From Clostridiales bacterium (GTDB taxonomy: Bacteria; Bacillota; Clostridia; Oscillospirales; CAG-272): 64,000 nucleotides of DNA. Positions 18,459 through 25,875 of this stretch are shown here, in pieces (within the stretch, counting starts at the first letter, position 1; every line of letters starts with the position of its first letter). Location: contig DPGK01000021.1 in assembly GCA_003523225.1 (NCBI GenBank), positions 1-64,000 of the forward strand. The letters are read 5' to 3'. The translations under genes were made by a program, and so were the position numbers. The notes below the pieces were generated by a model, which was not told the origin of the DNA, made no database searches, and saw nothing but the letters and a program-made list of their open reading frames with translations.

Positions 18459-18748
18459 ACTATTTCCTCCTTATTGTTAATCTCGATCATTTTGGCTCTT
18501 GCTAACTGTCGGCGTTCCTCTGTGTACGGCGCGGTGAGGCGGATGGAGAATCTGTCCTTATCGATCTCAAAGGAAAGGTATCCAAGCTCGTCATCGTCGG
18601 TCAACCGGCAGAGGTTGGGAAACTTCGCGGCAAAGGCAAGGAGCCGCTTCTTCAAAGCGGTGTTGTGTGTTCGTATCACGACGGCTGCGGGTGTTTCATC
18701 AAAATAGATCTCGGTTGTTTTTTCATTCTTTTTCTTGTTTGTAATCAT
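18455..18748 (-). CDS. Conserved hypothetical protein of the mobilisation operon
   Basis: A 97-residue protein with alternating charged and strand-forming segments: TEIYFDETPAAVVIRTHNTALKKRL and ELGYLSFEIDKDRFSIRLTAPYTEERRQLARAK. The start has AGGAGG close by. No family name is recalled. It lies downstream of the relaxase and overlaps the next gene by four bases. The conserved position suggests an accessory role in plasmid or element mobilisation. Confidence 0.6.
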   Translation of the reverse strand: MITNKKKNEKTTEIYFDETPAAVVIRTHNTALKKRLLAFAAKFPNLCRLTDDDELGYLSFEIDKDRFSIRLTAPYTEERRQLARAKMIEINNKEEIV

Positions 18749-18906
18749 AAAGCCCTCCTAATTTGAGTTGTTTTTTGAAGTAAGGCGTTTTTCGGTCGAA
18801 AAGGCTCGTTCAAGAGCGTAGGAAAATGCGGATTTTTCAATAGAAAGTGCATTTTCGATCTGGGATACGATTTGGGGTGTCAGAAACGGAAAAAAGATGT
18901 TTTTAC

Positions 18907-18967
18907 TCGGTCAAGACCGTAAAACTGATTTTAATGGCGGTAGCAATTTTATACGGTCAAGACCGTA
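18907..18967. repeat. Two palindromic GGTCAAGACC elements
   Basis: CGGTCAAGACCGTA occurs twice, near 18909-18922 and inside the fully palindromic TACGGTCAAGACCGTA at 18952-18967, about 43 bases apart. They lie immediately beyond the relaxase stop at 18971. A 7-bp stem with a 2-nt loop is too tight for an ordinary terminator, so a protein-binding site is more likely. Confidence 0.5.
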
Positions 18968-18970
18968 TCT

Positions 18971-20320
18971 TTATCTCTCCTCGCGTCCGTTCTTTTTGAG
19001 TGCGGATTTCTGCCTTTCCTGTTCGACGAGCTGTGGAAACTCAACGCACTCTACCGTCTTTTCAATATCATCACTACGGTCGTAAATATCCTTGCACATG
19101 GCGTACTCCTTGCGAAGCGGCTTAAGCTTGTCCGAGATAGCAAAAATCTGTTCACGTATCAGTTGCATCTCGGTGGGATCTTTCATCCACCGCATTTTGT
19201 TGCGGAGCTTCTGCCGCTCCTTATAAAGCACATCCATTTGCGCACGAACCTTAAGCGCGTGTTGTATGAGGTCATCTTTCGTGTCAAGGAAATACTTGCC
19301 GAGAAACTTAGCCTGCTCCGAGTACATACGGGCGCGGCGCACGTCCTCCTTTATGGCGGCATAGGCTTCGGGATTCTTGGGGAGCACCTTGGGTATCAGA
19401 CCAAGAAGATAACAGTAATGGAGATAGAGTGCGTAAAGACCTCTCGGTTTCTCGCGTAAGGTTGGCTCGTAATACTTGATCGGCGTCCATTGATGCGCCC
19501 TCGCGTTGTTCCTTATTCTCGCTTCAATATCTACCTCTGTGTATCCCGCCCCGAGTTTGTCTGAGCGAAAGAATTTGTCGTAGCCGTATGGCTTGATGCG
19601 GAGAAAGTCTCCGCGCTGCTCAATCGTATAGCCAAGGCTTCGCATACGGTTGTAAAAGTTCTTGATGATAAATTCTTGCTTTGCTACTGCGTCGATATCA
19701 GCACGTATCTGATCGCGCATCGTCGGGATGCCTTTCTTTTTGGCGTGAACCTCTGCGATGTGTTTGGAGCTTTGCTGCTTCGGATTTTCTATGACCGATA
19801 ATCCGTACTCCCTGCAAAGTCTATCCGAGGTGTCGCGCATCAGCTTGTAAGTAGCGTTGCAATCGTGATACCGCCTCCCCGAAAATCCCGAAGCCGATAT
19901 GCAGAAATGATTGTGCACGTGTCCTCTATCGATATGGGTGGCAACGATAATTGGAAAGTCTTCGCCCCACAGTTGGTTGGCGAGCTGAACACCGATGGCG
20001 TGAGCGACGTCGGGTGTTACCTCACCGGGCTTGAAGGATTGGATTCCGTGATAGGCTTGAATCTCGGAATGCGATGTGCCTTCCAAGAGTGTCAGCATAA
20101 CCTCGTTGGCGTTCTCGGAGGTGCAGTTAATTCCCGTGACGAATTCCTTTTCCTCCGTAGCAAAATGATCGGGCGAAAGCCCAAGCATTTCGGCGGCGAG
20201 CCGCATTTCTTCATCGTCGAACCCATTTTCAATTTCCATTGTGGTTTTGTTTTTATTAGCAACGTAAGCGAGCAGTTTACTGACGTGCGCTTTCACATTC
20301 CAAATCTTAGTGGTTGCCAA
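18971..20320 (-). CDS. Relaxase / mobilisation nuclease (MOBP family)
   Basis: A 449-residue relaxase of the MobA/VirD2 type (PF03432-like). The metal-binding motif HIDRGHVHNHFCISA is at residues 129-143; a GINC(T/S)SENA line (63-70) and the SHSEIQAYHGIQSF segment (83-96) precede it. The likely catalytic Tyr is Tyr19 in the N-terminal LLAYVANKNKT. The C-terminal half is helical and charged, with conserved RGLYALYLHYCYLLGLIPK. It overlaps mobC by 14 bases. It nicks its own oriT, probably in the 20.7-21.0 kb region. No coupling protein is present. Confidence 0.88.
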   Translation of the reverse strand: MATTKIWNVKAHVSKLLAYVANKNKTTMEIENGFDDEEMRLAAEMLGLSPDHFATEEKEFVTGINCTSENANEVMLTLLEGTSHSEIQAYHGIQSFKPGEVTPDVAHAIGVQLANQLWGEDFPIIVATHIDRGHVHNHFCISASGFSGRRYHDCNATYKLMRDTSDRLCREYGLSVIENPKQQSSKHIAEVHAKKKGIPTMRDQIRADIDAVAKQEFIIKNFYNRMRSLGYTIEQRGDFLRIKPYGYDKFFRSDKLGAGYTEVDIEARIRNNARAHQWTPIKYYEPTLREKPRGLYALYLHYCYLLGLIPKVLPKNPEAYAAIKEDVRRARMYSEQAKFLGKYFLDTKDDLIQHALKVRAQMDVLYKERQKLRNKMRWMKDPTEMQLIREQIFAISDKLKPLRKEYAMCKDIYDRSDDIEKTVECVEFPQLVEQERQKSALKKNGREER

Positions 20321-20678
20321 TCAGCTTCACTCCTTTCTTCGCGTACTCTTGTTGGATCGCGCCAAGCACCTTCATCACCGCGTCGGCATTGCGGCGGTAT
20401 TCAAGGTCATCAACAAAGCCGAGCGCGTTTGCCCGCGCCGCGATCTGATTCATGCTCACGCCCAAGCGACGAAGTTCGCGCGTAAACTCTTTCACTTCCA
20501 CCGAGGGCGGCGCGACAGGCTCGATCCAATCAATGAGCAACCGCAGATATTTGCTCTTGTCTCGTTTAAAAATCGCCGCATCCTTGCATAGCTTTTCATA
20601 CTCATCGTCACTCAGATAGACTTTAACGAGATGGGTGCGCTTGCGCCCGCCTTTTTCTTTTTTCTCTGTCAGTTTCAT
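20307..20678 (-). CDS. mobC: MobC-type relaxosome accessory protein
   Basis: A 123-residue protein. A basic start (KKEKGGRKRTHLVKVYLSDDEYEKL) gives a ribbon-helix-helix DNA-binding part. It is followed by the MobC signature LRRLGVSMNQIAARANALG (about 78-96). MobC proteins bind oriT and help the relaxase open the strands. It is the first gene of the operon and overlaps the relaxase start by 14 bases. Confidence 0.85.
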   Translation of the reverse strand: MKLTEKKEKGGRKRTHLVKVYLSDDEYEKLCKDAAIFKRDKSKYLRLLIDWIEPVAPPSVEVKEFTRELRRLGVSMNQIAARANALGFVDDLEYRRNADAVMKVLGAIQQEYAKKGVKLIGNH

Positions 20679-21056
20679 TTTGCTTTTACTCCTTTGCTAT
20701 AAATTTTTATTATGATTTTTTCAGTACGGGGGTCTGGGGTTCTCCCCACATTCGCATTTTGTGTCCACAAATGCAGTGCTTGTCAAGAAAAGTAGACGGA
20801 CTACAAGTCCGTATCGTTTTGAAGTGAATTTCATTTTCATTCTCCTTTCCTTCGATAAATTTCGATATTGAAAGCGCAAAAAAGGGCAGGTATCCTTTAC
20901 AAACCGCCACAACAAAACATAACAGGAATTAAATCCAATTATGCGTGTGATGATATGTAACTGATACCTACCCTTGTGTTCCCATATTCACAGATGGGAG
21001 GATGGATCACTAAAAATATGTGTTATTTAATTGTAGATTTAGAAAAACGATATGTA
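20679..21056. other. Intergenic region, candidate oriT of the MOBP unit
   Basis: No gene is supported. Notable structure: TGGGG-ttct-CCCCA at 20735-20748; ACGGACT/AGTCCGT at 20795-20811; and the long inverted pair AGGGCAGGTATC (20883-20894) and GATACCTACCCT (20963-20974), 11 of 12 matching with a 68-nt loop. The TATCCT within it resembles the YATCCTG core of MOBP nic sites with one mismatch. Position upstream of mobC is typical of an oriT. Confidence 0.4.
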
Positions 21057-21602
21057 TTATGGAGTGTTGCTTGATTTCGAATATTGGTGACTTGGCAGCC
21101 AAATACTTTGCACAGACGGATGTTCTTCTTGCGCTTCTCCAATATCGTTATTGATCTCACCATAGAAGATGCAAGTGCCCATAGGGATTTCACCGTCTTG
21201 ATATGTTCGGGTAATTCTATGATTGAACACATACACGTACTCAAACGGAGTGCCGCCGATGGTACGGAAGGAACGACGAATAACTTGTGTTCCAACGTGG
21301 CGACGGACACCGATGTATTGCTTACACTTAGGGCAAACAATAACGTAGTCCGCAACTCCATTTTCTTCAAGCAGCGTTAAAATCGTTTCGTTTTTCGTAA
21401 CTGCATCCCCTGCGAACATAATATTCTTCGCGTGACAAGCGGGGCAATCAAACGTTGGAAGCTTATATTTCTTCGGCATTTCCGATTGCTTGTGATGAGC
21501 ATCAATAACAGCTTGAATCCGCGTCGAGCGTTCTTCCTCGTTGCTATATCGACGCGCAGATTTTTCAAATTGGTTTCGGAGATCGTATTTCTTTTGGGGC
21601 AT
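21057..21602 (-). CDS. Hypothetical protein with a zinc-ribbon pair
   Basis: A 181-residue protein. After a basic helical start it has CPACHAKN (about residue 53) and CPKCKQYIGVRRH (about 89), a probable Cys4 zinc ribbon. A strand-rich end follows with FEYVYVFNHRITRTYQDGEIPMGTCIFYGE. It starts three bases after the stop of the S24 repressor gene, so the two are one operon. The pairing suggests a partner of the repressor, for example a modulator or co-sensor, but no function is known for it. Confidence 0.6.
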   Translation of the reverse strand: MPQKKYDLRNQFEKSARRYSNEEERSTRIQAVIDAHHKQSEMPKKYKLPTFDCPACHAKNIMFAGDAVTKNETILTLLEENGVADYVIVCPKCKQYIGVRRHVGTQVIRRSFRTIGGTPFEYVYVFNHRITRTYQDGEIPMGTCIFYGEINNDIGEAQEEHPSVQSIWLPSHQYSKSSNTP

Positions 21603-21605
21603 CGA

Positions 21606-22220
21606 CTACCTCCTTTTCTTCAAGCGGTGCATCACGCAGACCGCAACTCCTTGTATCTTTAGATCTCGCGGATATATGTCGGGATAGGTTTCTTTATCCT
21701 CGTTGCAAGAACGGAGAATGTATCTGCCGTTATCAATAACAAGCTCCTTGAGATTGTTCAGACCTTCATAGAGAGCCACAACATAATCTCCGTCGCTTGC
21801 GGTGTTTTGCTTGCGGACAACAACGTAGTCGCCTTCGTTTACACCCGCGTCAATCATTGAGTCACCCTTTGCGATCAGCACGAAAAACTCTCCCGTTCCG
21901 ACTAAACTTTCGGGGAGACGGATATACTCAATGACTTCCTCGGCTTCTTCTTCGCCTTCGCCGCAACGGACGTAACCGAGAACGGGCGCAGAAGCGTGGC
22001 GCGATTCCAAACCAATGCGCTTGGTAGAGATCGACTTGCGACCGTTGTATTCAAGCTCACCGCTTTCTTTGAGTGAGAGCAGATAACGGTGAACCGTTGC
22101 CAAAGCAATTCCCGTACCCTCTGCGATAGTTCTTACTGCGGGAATCTCGTTATATTCGTTGTAATACTCGTCGATGAAATCAAGTATCACACTCTTTTTC
22201 AATTCGTCTTGTCTTCGCAT
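21606..22220 (-). CDS. LexA-like S24 family repressor
   Basis: A 204-residue protein started at ATG 22220 (GGAGG at good spacing). Residues 1-65 form a LexA-type winged helix (ILDFIDEYYNEYNEIPAVRTIAEGTGIALATVHRYLLSL). The C-terminal S24 peptidase domain has the nucleophile in IAKGDSMIDAG and the general-base Lys in LYEGLNNLKELVI. VRCGEGEE near residue 80 is a plausible self-cleavage site (Cys-Gly). Such repressors cleave themselves when RecA is activated by DNA damage. The palindrome GAAACA-aaa-TGTTTC lies between its promoter and its start, so it probably represses itself and the divergent exonuclease gene. Confidence 0.85.
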   Translation of the reverse strand: MRRQDELKKSVILDFIDEYYNEYNEIPAVRTIAEGTGIALATVHRYLLSLKESGELEYNGRKSISTKRIGLESRHASAPVLGYVRCGEGEEEAEEVIEYIRLPESLVGTGEFFVLIAKGDSMIDAGVNEGDYVVVRKQNTASDGDYVVALYEGLNNLKELVIDNGRYILRSCNEDKETYPDIYPRDLKIQGVAVCVMHRLKKRR

Positions 22221-22231
22221 AACGCCTCCGA

Positions 22232-22246
22232 GAAACAAAATGTTTC
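22232..22246. promoter_or_regulatory. Operator of the S24 repressor
   Basis: GAAACAAAATGTTTC is a perfect palindrome with a 3-nt centre, about 7 bases after the likely transcription start of the repressor gene. A related 15-mer, GAAAATATTTGTTTC, lies at 22298-22312, 8 bases before the -35 of the divergent exonuclease gene. Two such sites in one divergent promoter region fit a self-regulating repressor. Confidence 0.65.
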
Positions 22247-22259
22247 AGTATGTAGAGCT

Positions 22260-22288
22260 ATTATATCACATTATTTTTTAGTTGTCAA
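22260..22288 (-). promoter_or_regulatory. Consensus promoter of the repressor operon
   Basis: On the minus strand TTGACA (22288-22283), a 17-nt spacer and TATAAT (22265-22260): a perfect match to the vegetative consensus. The operator follows immediately. Confidence 0.8.
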
Positions 22289-22320
22289 GAGATTAGTGAA
22301 AATATTTGTTTCATTTGTGC

Positions 22321-22349
22321 TTGAAAAATTCATAAAAATATGATATAAT
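22321..22349 (+). promoter_or_regulatory. Promoter of the DEDDh-BRCT exonuclease gene
   Basis: TTGAAA (22321-22326), 17-nt spacer, TATAAT (22344-22349), about 35 bases before the start codon. Confidence 0.75.
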
Positions 22350-22383
22350 ATCAATAACGCCATTGGACAAACAGGGGGCAGAT

Positions 22384-24090
22384 ATGAAAGTAACATTTTT
22401 TGACGTTGAATATGCCAACGTTCGAAACAAATCGATATGTCAAATCGGTATTTTGAGCAGAGATTTAGATAATCCTAACGCAGAGGTCGATAAATTGGAT
22501 CTTTTTGTAAATCCCGAAGATGGATTTGACGATAACTGTGTTCGCATCCACGGTATCACGAGCGATACTGTTAAGGGCGCTCCCTCGTTAAATAACATTT
22601 GGGACGATATCGAACAGTATTTTACGAATGCGGTTATCATTGGGCACAACGTTGCTTCTGCCGACTTGGATGCTCTGCACAAGAATTTAGTGAGATACGG
22701 TATTGAAGTCCCTGAAATCTATTACATTTGCACCTATCAGCTTGCGAAGGAGCTTGTTCCTTCCTTTGCCGTTTCCGATTACGCGCTCGGCACTTTGTGT
22801 AATTTCTTTGGCATCACAATTGCAGAAAAGCACAACGCTTTTTACGATGCTTGTGCCTGCTCCGATCTTTTGGACAAGTTGGTTGACTATTCGAAAATTA
22901 ACATCGAAAGCGAAATTCAAAGATATATTCCGAACGATAACGCAGACTTTATCGCTTACATATCCAATGCTTCGCTCAAAAAGGATATTCATGCCCTATA
23001 CGGTATGATCAGAGGATTCACATTGGACTCCGAAATATCGGAGGATGAGAAGGAATATATTAAATCGTGGAGAGGAACATTCGCTCCCTATACATCTCAC
23101 GCGGATGTATCTACCATCATTTCTGTCATCGATAATATTTTGGCAGATGATGTCATCACTCTTGACGAAGTAAATACGCTTCAGCTGGAGATTAGAAGAC
23201 ACCTCGATATCGTTTCTACATCTACGATTACTCTTGCTACACAGATTTTGAATGGTATTATCAAGGGCATTATCACCGACGAAGAAATTACGGATGAAGA
23301 ATGTCAAAATCTCCGTGCTTGGTTGTACGAAAACAATTATCTCTCCGGTCATTTCCCGTTTGATAAATTATATAGTGAGATCAAAGTCGTTTTGGCTGAC
23401 GGGGTGTTAACTCCCGCCGAAGCGCTTTCTATCAAGAACGAAATTAGCAATCTTTTAGATCCCGTTGAGTCCTTGCGCAAGGATGTAATGTCTCTCAAGG
23501 GTAAGCGCATTTGCCTCAGTGGTAATTTTGCCTTTGGTCAAAAATCTGCCGTTGAGCAGTATATCATTGAACAAGGTGGTATCATTGAGACAAGTGTCAA
23601 GAAAACAACGGACATCTTGGTTGTCGGTGATTACGAATGTAAATCCTATTCCAACGGAACCTACGGCACAAAGGTAAAGAAAGCGATTGAGTACAACGGC
23701 AAGGGCTGTAATATCCAAATTTCCAAGGAAAGTGATATTATTAAGCCGGCGAAATCCTTTAGCGAGGTCTTGTTTGGTTTTATTGATGCAAGCGGACTTG
23801 GTGATGCCGAGGTTTATAAAAAGGCACAACTTCCTCGTCAGATGATGTCAAAAATCAAATGCGTACCCAATTATCTCCCTTCCAAGCAAAACATTTGCGC
23901 TTTTGCAATTGCATTGGAACTTAACGTGGAACAGACCAACGAATTGCTTTCTTCAGCAGGCTATGTTCTTTCAAGAAACTTTGAGTTCGATAGAATTATT
24001 GAGGACGCCATTGCCCACGGCAATTACGATATTTTCAATATCAACGAAAAAATGTATGAGCTCGGTATTTCGTGGCTCGGCGCAAAATAA
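22384..24090 (+). CDS. DEDDh exonuclease with TerB-like repeats and BRCT domain
   Basis: A 568-residue multidomain protein; ATG 22384 follows AGGGGGC. Residues 1-168 form a DnaQ-like 3'-5' exonuclease: Asp7 and Glu9 in FFDVEYA, the HN-x-x-x-x-D segment with Asp94, and His150-x4-Asp155. Residues about 200-360 contain two related acidic helical repeats (GMIRGFTLDSEISEDE and GIIKGIITDEEITDEE, each followed by a D-G/D-x-ITxxE line) resembling TerB-type modules. A BRCT domain (about 371-455) reads KGKRICLSGNFAFGQKS and later DILVVGD. The end (477-568) is a helical domain finishing DIFNINEKMYELGISWLGA, which I recall from other stress or defence proteins. The fusion suggests DNA-end recognition and degradation. 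It is divergent from an S24 repressor. Confidence 0.8.
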   Translation: MKVTFFDVEYANVRNKSICQIGILSRDLDNPNAEVDKLDLFVNPEDGFDDNCVRIHGITSDTVKGAPSLNNIWDDIEQYFTNAVIIGHNVASADLDALHKNLVRYGIEVPEIYYICTYQLAKELVPSFAVSDYALGTLCNFFGITIAEKHNAFYDACACSDLLDKLVDYSKINIESEIQRYIPNDNADFIAYISNASLKKDIHALYGMIRGFTLDSEISEDEKEYIKSWRGTFAPYTSHADVSTIISVIDNILADDVITLDEVNTLQLEIRRHLDIVSTSTITLATQILNGIIKGIITDEEITDEECQNLRAWLYENNYLSGHFPFDKLYSEIKVVLADGVLTPAEALSIKNEISNLLDPVESLRKDVMSLKGKRICLSGNFAFGQKSAVEQYIIEQGGIIETSVKKTTDILVVGDYECKSYSNGTYGTKVKKAIEYNGKGCNIQISKESDIIKPAKSFSEVLFGFIDASGLGDAEVYKKAQLPRQMMSKIKCVPNYLPSKQNICAFAIALELNVEQTNELLSSAGYVLSRNFEFDRIIEDAIAHGNYDIFNINEKMYELGISWLGAK

Positions 24091-24091
24091 T

Positions 24092-24136
24092 TGTCACTTT
24101 CAAAGATACCAAAGTTAATTTAATATTTGTTATAAT
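24092..24136 (+). promoter_or_regulatory. Box 1 (TGTCACTTTCAAAGA) with -10 element
   Basis: TGTCACTTTCAAAGATACC (24092-24110) starts one base after the exonuclease stop and lies 39 bases before TATAAT (24131-24136), the same distance as in boxes 2 and 3. No vegetative -35 is present. The -10 runs into a terminator hairpin, so this copy may be a relic. Confidence 0.55.
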
Positions 24137-24172
24137 GCACTCACAAGGTAAGTCCTTGTGGGTGCATTTTTT
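24135..24172 (+). terminator. Terminator of the exonuclease gene
   Basis: ATGCACTCACAAGG (24135-24148) pairs with CCTTGTGGGTGCAT (24154-24167) over 14 pairs with one G-U, followed by a run of six T. The left arm begins inside the -10 element of box 1. Confidence 0.85.
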
Positions 24173-24184
24173 GATGATAGCAAA

Positions 24185-24229
24185 TGTCACTTTCAAAGAG
24201 ACCACACTTGAACGGATATTTGTTATAAT
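24185..24229 (+). promoter_or_regulatory. Box 2 (TGTCACTTTCAAAGA) promoter of the NERD gene
   Basis: TGTCACTTTCAAAGAGACC (24185-24203) and TATAAT (24224-24229) with the same spacing as boxes 1 and 3. It also shares ATATTTGTTATAAT with box 1. It ends about 55 bases before the NERD start codon and has no recognisable -35 hexamer. Confidence 0.6.
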
Positions 24230-24283
24230 TAAGGCACAAAAGGAAAATACATTAAAAATCATTTAAAACAAAGGAGAATCACA

Positions 24284-25357
24284 ATGAAAAGAGCAGAAGA
24301 TTTTATCAGAGAAATGGAGAGCAGCAACGTATTGATGTCGAAGGAAGTTACCTTCAACGAGTATGTATCCGAGCTTCTTGGATTTCAAAATGTTGTTTGC
24401 AAAATGGTAGCGGGAGATGCTTACCACGAGCAAATGCGCATCGATGAAGCGCTGTTTCTCATGGAATCCACCGCACGTAAAAATGATGTTCGCAATCATC
24501 CTGCGGTACATAACGGTATCATCACAATGAAAAAGCTTTCTAAGGAATTGGCAATTACTATGTCTGGTGCCAAGGGTGAAAGTCTTGTTTCCAAAACCTT
24601 GGAATATTTAAACAGACCTAACACCAAGGTGTATCGCAATGTTTACATTACCGACGGGCAGGATGAAACGGAGCTTGATGCTATTGTTTTGACGGATTCC
24701 GGCGTGATCATTTTGGAGGTTAAGAAGGTTAAGTCCGATCTTACACTTACCGAAGACGGTAGAATGGTATTTGCAAGTGATGAGTGCTATGATAAGATCC
24801 CTCTTGGTGAAAAAATGGCAATCAAGCGCAAACTCTTGAAGAACGCACTTGAAAAAGCCGTTGCTTCTACTGGTTTGGATATCCCCGTATACGTTGACAG
24901 TTACATCGTATTTTCTGCACCCAAGGGACAGTACATCAAAATTGATGATAGATACCGTAAGGAAAAGCATTGCTTCCGCACGGGTCTGAATCGGAAAATT
25001 GAGAACTACCTCGGTTGTGCTTACTACAAGCATGATCAGCTTGATCAGCTTGATAAGATCTTTTCCGAAATGGAATCTAACGTAAAGCGCTTTGAAACAG
25101 AACTCAACTATGATGATGTTCGTCGTAGTCTTGCCGAGGCAATGGTGGTTCTTCAGGGTGAACCCGAAAGTACCGCGGAGGCAAAGTCAGCGAATCCTGA
25201 GGAGCGCAAGTCTAAGGTGATTGATCCCAAGATTGTCCGTGAAAAGTTGGCACAGAAAGAGAAGAAAAATATCGGCTTTGATTATATTGCTGCCGGTGCC
25301 GCCGCTTGTGTTCTCGGATTTGCTATGATGCTCGGTCTTGGATTTAAGCGCGCATAA
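24284..25357 (+). CDS. NERD nuclease-domain protein with C-terminal membrane anchor
   Basis: A 357-residue protein. After a helical N-terminus (1-90), the NERD domain has GAKGES (95-100), the YRNVYI strand, and the PD-(D/E)xK-like core ELDAIVLTDSGVIILEVKK with Asp132, Glu145 and Lys147. Residues 265-330 are charged and helical. A single hydrophobic segment (about 334-352, YIAAGAAACVLGFAMMLGLG) ends the protein, so the nuclease domain should face the cytosol from the membrane. NERD proteins are nuclease-related and common in defence loci. The start is ATG 24284 with AAAGGAG. Its promoter carries box 2, and box 3 starts one base after its stop. Confidence 0.8.
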   Translation: MKRAEDFIREMESSNVLMSKEVTFNEYVSELLGFQNVVCKMVAGDAYHEQMRIDEALFLMESTARKNDVRNHPAVHNGIITMKKLSKELAITMSGAKGESLVSKTLEYLNRPNTKVYRNVYITDGQDETELDAIVLTDSGVIILEVKKVKSDLTLTEDGRMVFASDECYDKIPLGEKMAIKRKLLKNALEKAVASTGLDIPVYVDSYIVFSAPKGQYIKIDDRYRKEKHCFRTGLNRKIENYLGCAYYKHDQLDQLDKIFSEMESNVKRFETELNYDDVRRSLAEAMVVLQGEPESTAEAKSANPEERKSKVIDPKIVREKLAQKEKKNIGFDYIAAGAAACVLGFAMMLGLGFKRA

Positions 25358-25358
25358 T

Positions 25359-25403
25359 TGTCACTTTCAAAGATGCCTTTTAGACAAACAATAATGATAT
25401 ACT
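25359..25403 (+). promoter_or_regulatory. Box 3 (TGTCACTTTCAAAGA) promoter of the small-gene operon
   Basis: TGTCACTTTCAAAGATGCC (25359-25377) starts one base after the NERD stop and lies 39 bases before TATACT (25398-25403). As in box 1, the stop codon and box read TAATTGTCACTTTCAAAGAT. No -35 hexamer is seen. Confidence 0.6.
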
Positions 25404-25446
25404 AATGTCACCAGGAAAACAAATTGAAATATGAAGGAGAAAATTT

Positions 25447-25623
25447 ATGAAATTATTGAGTAGTATCATTGGATTAATCAAATGGTTGGTTGGGGCGGCA
25501 CTCTTCTTGGTTGTGTTTTTATTATGTCTCATATTTGTCCCCGGAATTTTCGATGAGATTATCATAGCCATTATTGCTGTAGCGGCCGCAATTGCAAATC
25601 CGCCTTCAATAGAGGGTGATTAA
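25447..25623 (+). CDS. 58-residue two-helix membrane peptide
   Basis: A short but well-formed gene: ATG 25447 with AAGGAG eight bases upstream and TAA at 25621. The peptide has two hydrophobic helices, about residues 5-32 (IIGLIKWLVGAALFLVVFLL) and 37-50 (EIIIAIIAVAAAIA), separated by PGIFD, and an acidic tail. It resembles small membrane toxins or effector subunits in size and plan only; no family is recognised. It is the first gene after box 3 and is followed by the next gene at 15 bases. Confidence 0.6.
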   Translation: MKLLSSIIGLIKWLVGAALFLVVFLLCLIFVPGIFDEIIIAIIAVAAAIANPPSIEGD

Positions 25624-25638
25624 ATCAAAGGAGGTAAG

Positions 25639-25860
25639 ATGAGTATGAAAATCAATGTTATGAAATCAGGCGACAAGGTACTTAATGTAACAAGTGAGTT
25701 TGTTGCCATTGAAAGAGTTAGCGGTGAGGTAGATATCCTACCGTTAATCCGTCAAGAGTCGGGAGTTTGGTTAGACACAAAAAACATCTTAACTATCGGT
25801 TATGGTGAAAATACAATTGAAACGGTAATAGACAACGGTATTACAATTACAAATTTTTAA
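25639..25860 (+). CDS. Small hypothetical protein
   Basis: A 73-residue protein rich in beta-strand residues (FVAIERVSGEVDILPLI, NILTIGYGENTIETVIDNGITI). AAAGGAGG precedes the ATG at four bases. No domain is recognised; the pattern suits a small beta-barrel or sheet protein of an accessory operon. It lies in the same operon as the membrane peptide and the HNH protein. Confidence 0.55.
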   Translation: MSMKINVMKSGDKVLNVTSEFVAIERVSGEVDILPLIRQESGVWLDTKNILTIGYGENTIETVIDNGITITNF

Positions 25861-25875
25861 GGAGGAAGAATAATA

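Noticed and set aside
20710-20910. Two overlapping small frames upstream of mobC
   Set aside because: No ribosome binding site, low-complexity composition, and they cover the inverted repeats proposed as oriT.
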